From: Bacteroidota bacterium
GTDB taxonomy: Bacteria; Bacteroidota; Bacteroidia; Chitinophagales; Saprospiraceae
Direction of reading: 5' to 3'
Length of the DNA stretch: 5,293 bases
NCBI GenBank assembly: GCA_008501835.1
Contig: QQUB01000382.1
Location: 1-5,293 of the forward strand
The notes under the pieces were generated by a model that worked only from the letters and a program-made list of their open reading frames with translations, made no database searches and was not told the DNA's origin. Made by a program: the position numbers and the translations under genes. Of this stretch, positions 1 through 5,293 are shown piece by piece. Every line of letters starts with the position of its first letter. Within the stretch, counting starts at the first letter, position 1.

Positions 1-390
1 AACTCCGCTGCCCTGATCATAATACTTTATATTGGCAAATGCATCGTTCAATTGCTCTATTCCGGCGATAACCTGAGCGTCAGAGCTGTTTTCAGGACCA
101 TTGTTGTGGGTAATGTGAACCACAACAGGAATAGTACGTGTTGTCTTTTCCAATGGTAGGTCATTCCCATTTCTTGATACTAGGAACTGATATATCAAAG
201 AATCCAGTTTCTGTTGATCAAGAAACTTCTTACTGTTTAGTTGTTTTTCCTTTTCCCAGATTACATGATTCCCACAAGTAAGTCCATGGCTTTCTTGTTC
301 GTTAACTGGACGGATTTGAATTTGTGAAAATACAGAGGAATGAATAATACTTAATAATAAAGTAAACAGAAGAGAAACCCTAGTTTTCAT
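1..390 (-). CDS. Secreted protein, N-terminal part, resembling M43 (pappalysin-type) metalloprotease; C-terminus beyond left edge
   Basis: The frame is open from an ATG at 390 to the left edge, giving 130 residues with no stop. Residues 1-22 form a signal peptide (Lys/Arg, then a Leu/Ile-rich core, cut at about FS|Q), so the product is exported. Residues 86-130 carry the hallmark TIPVVVHITHNNGPENSSDA, then a stretch ending LNDAFANIKYYDQGSG. From family knowledge, this is the segment before the zinc site in Bacteroidota M43 cytophagalysin/pappalysin-type proteases, many of which are type IX-secreted and carry C-terminal sorting domains. The catalytic HExxHxxGxxH motif would lie outside the window, so catalysis cannot be confirmed. 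Residues 23-85 would be propeptide. A TAnnTTTG element about 60 bp upstream suggests its own promoter. The family call is inferred from motif memory; secretion is well supported. Confidence 0.8.
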   Translation of the reverse strand, partial: MKTRVSLLFTLLLSIIHSSVFSQIQIRPVNEQESHGLTCGNHVIWEKEKQLNSKKFLDQQKLDSLIYQFLVSRNGNDLPLEKTTRTIPVVVHITHNNGPENSSDAQVIAGIEQLNDAFANIKYYDQGSGV

Positions 391-452
391 TTTCCGGGAA
401 TTTAAAAGTTTTCAAATATTTGGGGTTATAAAACTACGTCAATTGGGTTGCT

Positions 453-460
453 CAAATATA
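453..460 (-). promoter_or_regulatory. Bacteroidota-type -7 promoter element for the M43-like gene
   Basis: Read on the minus strand this is TATATTTG, an exact match to the Bacteroidota -7 consensus TAnnTTTG. It lies about 63 bp before the ATG at 390, implying a 5' leader of roughly 55 nt. No clear TTG -33 element sits at the expected distance; the upstream sequence is only T-rich. The match is short and the region AT-rich, so chance is possible. Confidence 0.45.
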
Positions 461-510
461 AAAAAGAATTTGTTTGGGTCTTAGAAAAAAAGGATTTGAT
501 TGTAATAATT

Positions 511-522
511 TTAAACGTTTAA
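511..522. repeat. 12-bp perfect palindrome directly after the membrane-protein stop codon
   Basis: TTAAACGTTTAA is its own reverse complement and abuts the TGA stop (523-525) of the minus-strand gene. It is too short and AT-rich, and has no loop, so it is a poor intrinsic terminator. On the minus strand a run of eight T follows about 25 bp downstream (near 483-491), which could aid termination. It could be a regulator site for the gene reading away to the left, or chance. It is listed because of its position. Confidence 0.3.
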
Positions 523-1242
523 TCAGGATTCAGAAGTTGCCAAAACTTCAGAAGTTCTTTGCGTATCTGCCGGTAATTTACCTAAATGTAAACCTCCCTG
601 GATAAAAAAGAAAGTAGCAATCATCATCAGAATGTGGGCAAAATCAGCATGTGTGAACCATGGATCTATGATTATAGGATAATTGAAAATAAAAGTAGCG
701 ATTATCAGCAATACAACTCCCCACAAAAACCACCTGCTGCCAATGTCCCTGGTCTTGCGGAAAACATACAAATGGAAGGCTAAAACTACTCCGAGAACCC
801 CGTAGGCGCTATGAAACTCCACGACACGGAAGTCCAGAGTGTAGGCGGCCAGACTCATCATGATGGCCAGCTCTACCAGATTGGCTTTAAGGAAAAAGCT
901 TCCTGTTTTTTTGTTCACAAGGTTTTTGGAGTGCTCAATGGCAGATCTTTCAATGAACATAATGCCAATCATGCTTAGGAACCACCCCGGAATTTTCCAG
1001 GGATCTCCAAAAAAGTAGAGAAAACCATGAGCAAGCAGGCCTCCCAGCGCTGTGGCAAACCCCATGAGCAGAAAATAGATTTTTAAAAAACGACGAGAGT
1101 TGTCTGTAAACCCTGCTTTTTGAATTCTGTAATAGCCATAAAAATTGGCTGCGGAAACAAAAAGGTCCGTTATAGTCGTAACCGGTTCCTGGATGCGTAA
1201 GCCTAATAAGAACACATCCGGTTGAATCACTTCAATAGCCAT
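523..1242 (-). CDS. Polytopic membrane protein, about seven TM segments, possibly CREST/ceramidase-like
   Basis: The gene encodes 239 residues starting at ATG 1242. Hydrophobic segments lie at about residues 20-40, 54-78, 86-102, 115-136, 143-162, 169-190 and 200-217, which suggests a seven-pass inner-membrane protein. Polar residues fall inside or at the edge of helices: E19 and D26 in TM1, H72 and D80 around TM2, E142/H144 before TM5, and H198, D200 and H203 at the start of TM7. A seven-helix layout with an acidic TM1, His/Asp near TM2 and paired His in TM7 loosely recalls the CREST superfamily (alkaline ceramidase, PAQR), whose members bind zinc. The exact HxxxH spacing is not met, so this is only a hypothesis. 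The C-terminal tail from about residue 222 is polar. It appears monocistronic: the gap to the downstream gene is 132 bp and contains a promoter match. I do not recognise a named family with confidence. Confidence 0.8.
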   Translation of the reverse strand: MAIEVIQPDVFLLGLRIQEPVTTITDLFVSAANFYGYYRIQKAGFTDNSRRFLKIYFLLMGFATALGGLLAHGFLYFFGDPWKIPGWFLSMIGIMFIERSAIEHSKNLVNKKTGSFFLKANLVELAIMMSLAAYTLDFRVVEFHSAYGVLGVVLAFHLYVFRKTRDIGSRWFLWGVVLLIIATFIFNYPIIIDPWFTHADFAHILMMIATFFFIQGGLHLGKLPADTQRTSEVLATSES

Positions 1243-1306
1243 ATTATTTGATTTTCAGGTAGTTGTGTTCAAAAACTGGATATTGTTTGGGCAGACTTCA
1301 ATTTAC

Positions 1307-1314
1307 CAAAATTA
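1307..1314 (-). promoter_or_regulatory. Candidate -7 element for the seven-TM membrane protein gene
   Basis: On the minus strand this reads TAATTTTG, matching TAnnTTTG. It lies 64 bp before the ATG at 1242, so the 5' leader would be about 55-58 nt, much like that of the M43-like gene to the left. No convincing TTG appears at the -33 position. Chance is possible in AT-rich intergenic DNA. Confidence 0.35.
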
Positions 1315-1383
1315 CTCCAGAACTGAAAGATTTCGCCCGGATTAATCGACCAAAAGCCCTGATAAATAATTAAATTATTTTTA

Positions 1384-1391
1384 TATCTTTG
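1384..1391 (+). promoter_or_regulatory. Candidate -7 element (distal) for the DUF1761 gene
   Basis: TATCTTTG matches TAnnTTTG and would give a leader of about 100 nt before the ATG at 1502. Just upstream, 1364-1380 is an AT-rich inverted repeat (aaataat, 3-nt spacer, attattt), which could be a regulator site or simply low-complexity sequence. A second match lies at 1462-1469, so the true start site is uncertain. Confidence 0.35.
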
Positions 1392-1461
1392 AGAAGTTAC
1401 TTCCCTTGAACTTCCTGTTTTCCCCTTTTTGCGACTCATCAACAAGAAATAATCTCCCGCT

Positions 1462-1469
1462 TAGATTTG
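1462..1469 (+). promoter_or_regulatory. Candidate -7 element (proximal) for the DUF1761 gene
   Basis: TAGATTTG matches TAnnTTTG, 32 bp before the ATG at 1502, which implies a leader of about 25 nt. No clear TTG is seen 19-21 bp upstream. It may act in tandem with the match at 1384-1391, or only one of the two may be used. Confidence 0.35.
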
Positions 1470-1501
1470 GAACACCTTATTAAATAACTAAATTCAAAAT
1501 C

Positions 1502-1924
1502 ATGAAAGAACTTAAAATCAACCACCTTGCAGTGCTGGCTTCCGTAGTATTGTTATTTGTCCTTGGGTTTCTGTGGTATGGGCCCGTTTTTGGAGAACAA
1601 TGGATGGGCATGGTAGGCCTGGACCGGGCTACCATTGAAGCTAATCCTCCGGGTGCAGGCATTTGGGTTACCAATGTAGTTTCTGCCATAGTTTCGATGT
1701 ATGCTCTTGCCTGGTTGTTCACGAGACTCAATGTTCAATCCGCCATGGACGGTGCCAAATATGCACTGATTATTGGAGTAGCATTTGTTTTGCTAAGTAC
1801 TATGACTACAAATATGTTTGCTCAAAGACCTTATGGTCTGGCATGGATTACAGGAGGTAATACCACAGTTGGGCTTGTAATAGGAGGAATAATCTTAGGA
1901 GCCTGGAGAAAGTATAAAGAATAG
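1502..1924 (+). CDS. DUF1761 domain membrane protein
   Basis: The gene encodes 140 residues starting at ATG 1502. Four hydrophobic segments (about 8-30, 54-76, 86-106 and 113-134) mark a small inner-membrane protein. The N-terminal pattern NHLAVLAS...GFLWYGPVFGEQW, with the WYGP motif at 25-28 and W34, is typical of DUF1761. So are the C-terminal NMFAQRP (104-110) and the Gly-rich last helix ending ILGAW. The length fits the usual 130-150 residues of the family. No biochemical function is established for DUF1761. The gene stands alone, with candidate promoters upstream in a divergent intergenic region and a strong terminator 12 bp after its TAG. The family call rests on recognised motifs rather than a search. 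Confidence 0.9.
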   Translation: MKELKINHLAVLASVVLLFVLGFLWYGPVFGEQWMGMVGLDRATIEANPPGAGIWVTNVVSAIVSMYALAWLFTRLNVQSAMDGAKYALIIGVAFVLLSTMTTNMFAQRPYGLAWITGGNTTVGLVIGGIILGAWRKYKE

Positions 1925-1935
1925 ACGGCACACGG

Positions 1936-1978
1936 GAAATCATGCCTGAAAATTTCTATTCAGGCATGATTTCATTTT
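1936..1978 (+). terminator. Rho-independent terminator after the DUF1761 gene
   Basis: A perfect 15-bp stem pairs 1936-1950 with 1959-1973 (core CATGCCTGAA/TTCAGGCATG) across an 8-nt loop at 1951-1958, followed by ATTTT. It starts 12 bp after the TAG at 1922-1924. The trailing T-run is short, but the A-rich side of the left arm would give a U-rich 3' side of the stem. It separates the DUF1761 gene from the next plus-strand gene. Confidence 0.85.
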
Positions 1979-2057
1979 GGCTGTTTCAGTAATTCCATTT
2001 GCACACATCATCATTTCCGGGATATTCCCATAATTAATTCAAAAAACGATAAGTCTT

Positions 2058-2585
2058 ATGTTTCCGAAAAGTATTTTGATGTCCCTTTTGATGGTGATGT
2101 TTTCTAATTTTATTGCAGCTCAAAACTCCAGCCAATGCCCGTGCTGTACACCTGAACACCGGCAGTTTGATTTCTGGGTAGGGGAGTGGGAAACCTTTTC
2201 TTCTCAGGGGTTGGCCGGAACAAATTCCATAGTGATCATGGAGGACAGTTGTGTTATCCAGGAGAACTGGGTAAGTGCTAAAGGAGGCTACACTGGTACC
2301 AGTTACAACTTTTACGATCAGACCGAGAAAAAATGGAAGCAAATTTGGGTGGATAACCAGGGCGGTAATCTGGAGCTGACAGGAAATTTTGTCGACGGAA
2401 AAATGGTTCTGCAAAGTGAGGAAAAGTATAGTGAAAAAAACAAGGTCCACTATACTGACAGGATCACCTGGACCCCAAACAGTGACGGAACCGTTCGCCA
2501 GTACTGGCAACGAACGACCGATGGTGGAAAAACCTGGTCTGATATTTTTGACGGGTTGTATAAACCAAAAGCAAAAAAGGAATAG
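2058..2585 (+). CDS. Secreted DUF1579-like 'FDFW-GEW' protein, lipocalin-like beta-barrel predicted
   Basis: The gene encodes 175 residues from ATG 2058. This start gives a full signal peptide (about 1-21, cut at IAA|Q); the later Met codons at 8, 12 and 14 would shorten it. The mature protein begins with a Cys cluster (C27, C29, C30), followed by HRQFDFWVGEWE at 34-45. From family knowledge this opens a common group of small DUF1579-like secreted proteins, rich in Trp and alternating beta strands and likely lipocalin-like. Further signatures are SYNFYDQTEKKWKQIWVDNQ (82-101), RITWTPNSDGTVRQYW (135-150) and DGGKTWSDIFDGLYK (155-169). No enzymatic residues are apparent, and the ligand is unknown. 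C65 might pair with one of the N-terminal cysteines. A clear promoter is not visible between the preceding terminator and the ATG. The gene converges on the DUF4956 gene with a 15-bp gap. Confidence 0.87.
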   Translation: MFPKSILMSLLMVMFSNFIAAQNSSQCPCCTPEHRQFDFWVGEWETFSSQGLAGTNSIVIMEDSCVIQENWVSAKGGYTGTSYNFYDQTEKKWKQIWVDNQGGNLELTGNFVDGKMVLQSEEKYSEKNKVHYTDRITWTPNSDGTVRQYWQRTTDGGKTWSDIFDGLYKPKAKKE

Positions 2586-2600
2586 CCAACCCCAATTTCA

Positions 2601-3278
2601 TCATGCTATCAATCCGGGATTGTCAACAATAGAAAAGGTGATGTCTTTGTCAATGCCTGACAATTCTTCCTTTAATGCATCCAGATGCTCAACAGATTCT
2701 GCCTGGCAGATGTAAGTGATATCTATGCCATCCTGAAGCAGATCCATCCGTTTTAGTTCGACATGCGAAAGATGCTTCAGGAATATTTCACTGACTTTCT
2801 GGATGCTTTTTTCCTTGATGCGCAGATGTATCAGGGTATTATTGCCTTTGGTGGAAGACTTACGACCAACAAAGCGGTAATAAAACCATAATAATAAAAG
2901 AATCATTGGAATGGCTGAAGCTGCGATGATGAATTGCCCTGCACCGGTTGCCAGACCCAGTCCAATTACCAGGAAAAGATAAACCAGCTCTTCAGGGTCT
3001 TTGATAGCAGCCCTGAACCTTACGATAGACAATGCCCCCACCAATCCAAGTGAAAGTGCAAGTGAAGATTTTACAATAGTAATGATCAACATGACGATCA
3101 GTGCCAGTGCCAGGAAGTTGTTGGCAAATCTCTTCCTGTTGGAAATGGCCATCCCAAACCTCACATAGAAGTTCCTGATTAGAATAGCTAAAATAGCCGT
3201 CAGCAAAAAGCCGATCATAAAATCCTGAAAGCTGATGGTATTGGAAAACTGATTGAGATATTCTTCAAATTTGGACAT
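2601..3278 (-). CDS. DUF4956 membrane protein, last gene of the VTC cluster
   Basis: The gene encodes 225 residues from ATG 3278 (MSKFEEYL). The frame extends upstream to a TTG at 3323, but those 15 residues are Lys/Pro-rich and lie across a small inverted repeat, so the ATG is preferred. Hydrophobic segments lie at about 18-36, 54-84, 97-111 and 114-136. The stretch SLGLVGALSIVRFRAAIKDP (76-95), followed by a Gly-rich helix (LVIGLGLATGAG), is the DUF4956 signature. Residues 147-222 form a soluble alpha/beta C-terminal domain, possibly ferredoxin/ACT-like. DUF4956 genes very commonly sit beside VTC-type polyphosphate polymerase genes, as here (57-bp gap, same strand). A role as membrane partner, anchor or channel for the polymerase is inference. 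No terminator is visible in the 15 bp before the convergent gene. Confidence 0.92.
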   Translation of the reverse strand: MSKFEEYLNQFSNTISFQDFMIGFLLTAILAILIRNFYVRFGMAISNRKRFANNFLALALIVMLIITIVKSSLALSLGLVGALSIVRFRAAIKDPEELVYLFLVIGLGLATGAGQFIIAASAIPMILLLLWFYYRFVGRKSSTKGNNTLIHLRIKEKSIQKVSEIFLKHLSHVELKRMDLLQDGIDITYICQAESVEHLDALKEELSGIDKDITFSIVDNPGLIA

Positions 3279-3299
3279 TGGATTCGTTTTATCTTTTAG

Positions 3300-3318
3300 T
3301 GGCTTTTTAATAAAGCCA
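3300..3318. other. Small inverted repeat in the VTC-DUF4956 gap
   Basis: TGGCTTT and AAAGCCA form a 7-bp stem around a 5-nt loop (ttaat). It lies between the VTC stop codon and the preferred DUF4956 ATG at 3278. It has no following T-run on the minus strand, so it is not a convincing terminator. It might affect mRNA processing or DUF4956 translation, or be chance. Confidence 0.3.
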
Positions 3319-3335
3319 GGCAAATTTAGTTAATT

Positions 3336-3977
3336 TCAGAACATGGAGGTTAACGAAACTCCATTCACGTATTTTGAACTTTTAGTATGTCTGTAAGGCA
3401 GATTTTGAAGGACGAACCCTGCTAAATTATCATCTGCTTCTTCGTATTTCACTTCGAGGATTACCCCGGGCTCTTCTACCCGATATCCATAGAATTTTGT
3501 TTGCCCCAATAAGGAATAATAGTACAGATTACGGTCAATCGTAACCCTGAACCTGCCGTCTGCCGATGTGTAATATGACCGGGTATAGGCGTTCATTAAG
3601 GTCGGATAAAGAGGGGCAAATGTTTCAGAATACTCATTGGCCAGGTCGGTGATTTTAGATAAGTCACTGAACTTCAGTTTACCGCATTTGGTCACCTTTT
3701 TGGTCCCCAGTTCATTGTGCTTAATTTTTATCTCAAATTGACTCTTCTTCATGGTTTCCACATCATCTCCATACCAGCGCATCCTGAATTTTTTTCGTTG
3801 ATTTATCCCGGCTACATTTTGATGAAAGGTGGTCAGGTCAATAGTGTCGAAATATATATTATTTACCTGCCGGTCCGGGTGAAGTACCCGAAACCCTGCC
3901 GGATGTACCCGGAGATTCGCCACCACAGTCTCCCTTTCAATTCCGTTTATTTTAAATTTTCTTTCGAAACGAGCCAT
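3336..3977 (-). CDS. VTC-domain polyphosphate polymerase-like protein
   Basis: The gene encodes 213 residues from ATG 3977, a single soluble domain with no signal peptide or TM segment. Motifs in order are ERKF (5-8), NNIYFDT (39-45), RKKFRMRWYG (61-70), FEIKIK (81-86), YTRSYY (131-136), RFRVTIDR (142-149), ILEVKY (173-178) and SKYVNG (201-206). From family knowledge these are the basic and acidic residues lining the tunnel of the VTC/CYTH (triphosphate tunnel metalloenzyme) fold. In yeast Vtc4 they make polyphosphate from ATP with Mn2+, with the ILEVKY Glu as metal ligand. All expected positions look intact. Unlike the eukaryotic protein there is no SPX domain or fused membrane segment; the adjacent DUF4956 protein may supply the membrane part. 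It lies 71 bp downstream of the interrupted beta-helix gene, with a 7-bp repeat between. Activity as a polymerase rather than another tunnel enzyme is inferred. Confidence 0.92.
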   Translation of the reverse strand: MARFERKFKINGIERETVVANLRVHPAGFRVLHPDRQVNNIYFDTIDLTTFHQNVAGINQRKKFRMRWYGDDVETMKKSQFEIKIKHNELGTKKVTKCGKLKFSDLSKITDLANEYSETFAPLYPTLMNAYTRSYYTSADGRFRVTIDRNLYYYSLLGQTKFYGYRVEEPGVILEVKYEEADDNLAGFVLQNLPYRHTKSSKYVNGVSLTSMF

Positions 3978-3992
3978 ATTGTTTTCTATTTA

Positions 3993-4039
3993 TCACTCAT
4001 CACTCATCACTCACCACTCACCACTCATCACTCATCACT
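3993..4039. repeat. 7-bp tandem repeat (TCACTCA), 6.7 copies
   Basis: Six full heptamers plus 5 bases lie in perfect register. The first base is T in copies 1-3, C in copies 4-5 and T again in copies 6-7, with no other differences. On the minus (coding) strand the unit reads TGAGTGA, producing many overlapping ATGA start-stop steps. The array fills most of the 71-bp gap between the beta-helix gene stop (4049) and the VTC start (3977). Arrays of this type can change copy number by slippage. An effect on VTC translation is inference. Confidence 0.9.
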
Positions 4040-4048
4040 TTGCACTTA

Positions 4049-5293
4049 TTAGATCTCCCCGGTATGTTTTTCTCCCATCAGGTCAAGCACGGATCCTTTG
4101 TCCAGCAAAAAAAGGTGTTTTACATCGGTTGCGGAGTACTTTTTGACAATGATATTCCCTTTCCCGTATTCAGGCTTTTTCTGATATGCTGTGAATCCCT
4201 TGATACAATTCTCCAGGTTCAAATCCTCAATTTTCAACAAGGAAAGGTCCTTGGAGGCCACACCGGTATTTGCTCCTATTATAGTGCCGCTGAGCAGATG
4301 GACTTCTGCTTTTTCTCCCACACTTAATCCTTTGTCTCCTGCATTGTATACTTGAAGATTGGCAATGGTTATTACACTTCCAGATAGGTCCATTCCATCA
4401 TTTCCTGTATCCCTGAACGTTATATTATTGACAGTTCCCTCGCAAAAATCTGCATCAAATCCATCACTGAAAGTGTTGGCAATTAGGGAGTTGTCCAGCG
4501 TGAATTTCGCATGTACGATATTCAAACCATCCTCGCAAAGATTGTTGGTGAATGCTGCATGATTTATGTTTACATCCGATTCACAAAAGGTGACAGATCC
4601 CGTTAGCATCTAGCCACCTTTATTCAGTGTATTCAACTTGTCAAATCTTGTATACTCAATTCTCGAAGGCTCTCCCGCCTGAATGACGGTGAAACCATTG
4701 GCAGTATCATCAGAGGAAAAAACCTGCACAGGGTTATCTTCCGTTCCAAGCATGAAAACGGGAGATAAAGAAATGAAAGCAGCTTCCTTTTGTAGATCAA
4801 GGCTTGCTCCTGCTTCAAAAAATACCTGGTAACCTGCAGGTATGGTGATGTCATTCTGACTAACGTGAAAGCCTTTTTTGAAAAGAATATTATTGCCCGA
4901 AACTTCAAATAATTCATTACTCTTCAAGGAATCTCCAAACATCATTTGCCGCTGGGTCACACCTGTTGGAATTTGCCAGTCAACAATAGCCGCAGTGTAA
5001 ATCGAATCTATTCCTGCCACCCGGTAGAAAAGATATTTTGTCTTGTCAGGAACCGCCAGATCAGCATATGTTGGTGGCTGATGTTGTGGATTGGAGAAAA
5101 CAAATAGGGGACTGGAAAGATCCTGATGGGATTTATCAGGTTTTCTCCCATAACCAATTACCTCAATAGGAAAAGGATGAGTATTGCTTACCTTTAATAA
5201 CAAATCCCCATTGCCCCTGTCCTGGATTCTGGCAATAACACTATTTTCTCCTTGTGCAGCAATGAGCAAATGAATACTTCTTGCTCTTTCAAG
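4049..5293 (-). pseudogene. CotH-family-like surface protein, C-terminal beta-helix part, interrupted by an in-frame TAG; N-terminus beyond right edge
   Basis: The minus-strand frame is open from the right edge (5293) to a TAG at 4610-4612, then continues in the same frame for 186 codons to TAA at 4049-4051. The apparent start at 5269 is a TTG inside an open frame, so it is not a real start. Upstream of the TAG, ITIPAGYQVFFEAGASLDL and the following segments (GTEDNPVQVFSSDD, IEYTRFDKLNTLNKGG) are what I recall from the region after the kinase-like domain in Bacteroidota CotH-family proteins. Downstream, glycines recur every 22 residues (28, 50, 72, 94, 116, 138 after the stop), as in a right-handed beta-helix. 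Restoring Trp (TGG) gives KGGWMLTGSVTF, matching the family pattern as I remember it. ATG directly follows TAG, so re-initiation is possible, but that product would lack a signal peptide. The CotH assignment is inference because the kinase-like domain is outside the window. Confidence 0.7.
4610..4612 (-). other. In-frame amber codon, probable TGG-to-TAG nonsense change
   Basis: The coding strand reads AAA GGT GGC TAG ATG CTA ACG. A single G-to-A change (plus-strand C-to-T at 4611) would turn Trp TGG into TAG. TAG is also the natural stop of two intact genes here (1922-1924 and 2583-2585), which argues against genome-wide recoding of TAG. A sequencing or assembly error is the main alternative. 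Confidence 0.75.

Noticed and set aside
1480..1738. Two overlapping minus-strand open frames opposite the DUF1761 gene
   Set aside because: They are shadows of a well-supported coding frame and their translations are of low complexity with no family signature.
2034..2510. 158-residue minus-strand open frame
   Set aside because: It lies antisense to the secreted FDFW-GEW protein, which has a clear signal peptide and family motifs. The antisense translation has no recognisable domain.
2389..2715. 108-residue plus-strand frame bridging the convergent gene ends
   Set aside because: It is out of frame with the secreted-protein gene, then antisense to DUF4956, with no motif or start signal.
3279..3323. 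Longer DUF4956 product from a TTG at 3323
   Set aside because: The extra 15 residues are non-family-like and cross an inverted repeat. The ATG at 3278 gives a normal N-terminus.
3993..4039. CRISPR-like array
   Set aside because: The units are 7 bp with no spacers, so this is a simple tandem repeat.
3717..4052. 111-residue plus-strand open frame ending in a THHSPLTTHHSS-like tail
   Set aside because: It runs antisense to the VTC gene, and its His/Ser-rich tail is just the translated 7-bp tandem repeat.
4040..4562. Plus-strand open frames at 4040-4327 and 4359-4562
   Set aside because: Both are antisense to the beta-helix region, whose frame shows a clear 22-residue repeat. These frames show no pattern of their own.
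4610..4612. Recoding of TAG as an amino acid throughout the genome
   Set aside because: TAG ends two other intact genes in this window at sensible family lengths, so it works as a stop here.
4633..4917. 94-residue minus-strand frame inside the beta-helix gene
   Set aside because: It is an alternative reading frame overlapping the longer frame that carries the family-like motifs.

Overview
The window looks like chromosomal DNA from a member of the Bacteroidota, probably a Cytophagales- or Flavobacteriia-like bacterium. The support is the protein families present, signal peptides that end just before Gln, matches to the Bacteroidota -7 promoter element TAnnTTTG upstream of several genes, and weak Shine-Dalgarno sequences. 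It is fairly AT-rich between genes. I see no tRNA, rRNA, insertion sequence, integrase or CRISPR array.

Left part (1-1242, minus strand): the N-terminal 130 residues of a secreted protein resembling the front of pappalysin-type (M43) metalloproteases run off the left edge. Upstream of it is a 239-residue, probably seven-pass membrane protein. Its acidic and histidine residues loosely recall the CREST/alkaline-ceramidase superfamily.

Middle part (1243-2585): a 259-bp divergent intergenic region holds promoter candidates for both directions. It is followed on the plus strand by a DUF1761 membrane protein, a strong 15-bp hairpin terminator, and a secreted protein of the 'FDFW-GEW' (DUF1579-like, lipocalin-like) type. 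That last gene converges on the minus-strand cluster with only 15 bp between the two stop codons.

Right part (2601-5293, minus strand): three genes in transcription order. First is a large secreted-type protein with a right-handed beta-helix region, probably the C-terminal part of a CotH-kinase-family protein, entering from the right edge. Second is a stand-alone VTC-type polyphosphate polymerase domain protein. Third is a DUF4956 membrane protein. VTC, DUF4956 and CotH proteins are often neighbours in bacteria, which suggests a polyphosphate or surface-phosphorylation module whose biology is poorly described.

The most notable detail is that the beta-helix gene is interrupted by one in-frame TAG, where the flanking sequence suggests TGG (Trp). 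The frame continues for 186 more codons with an exact 22-residue coil period. This looks like a recent nonsense mutation or a sequence error. A second oddity is a 7-bp tandem repeat filling most of the gap between this gene and the VTC gene.
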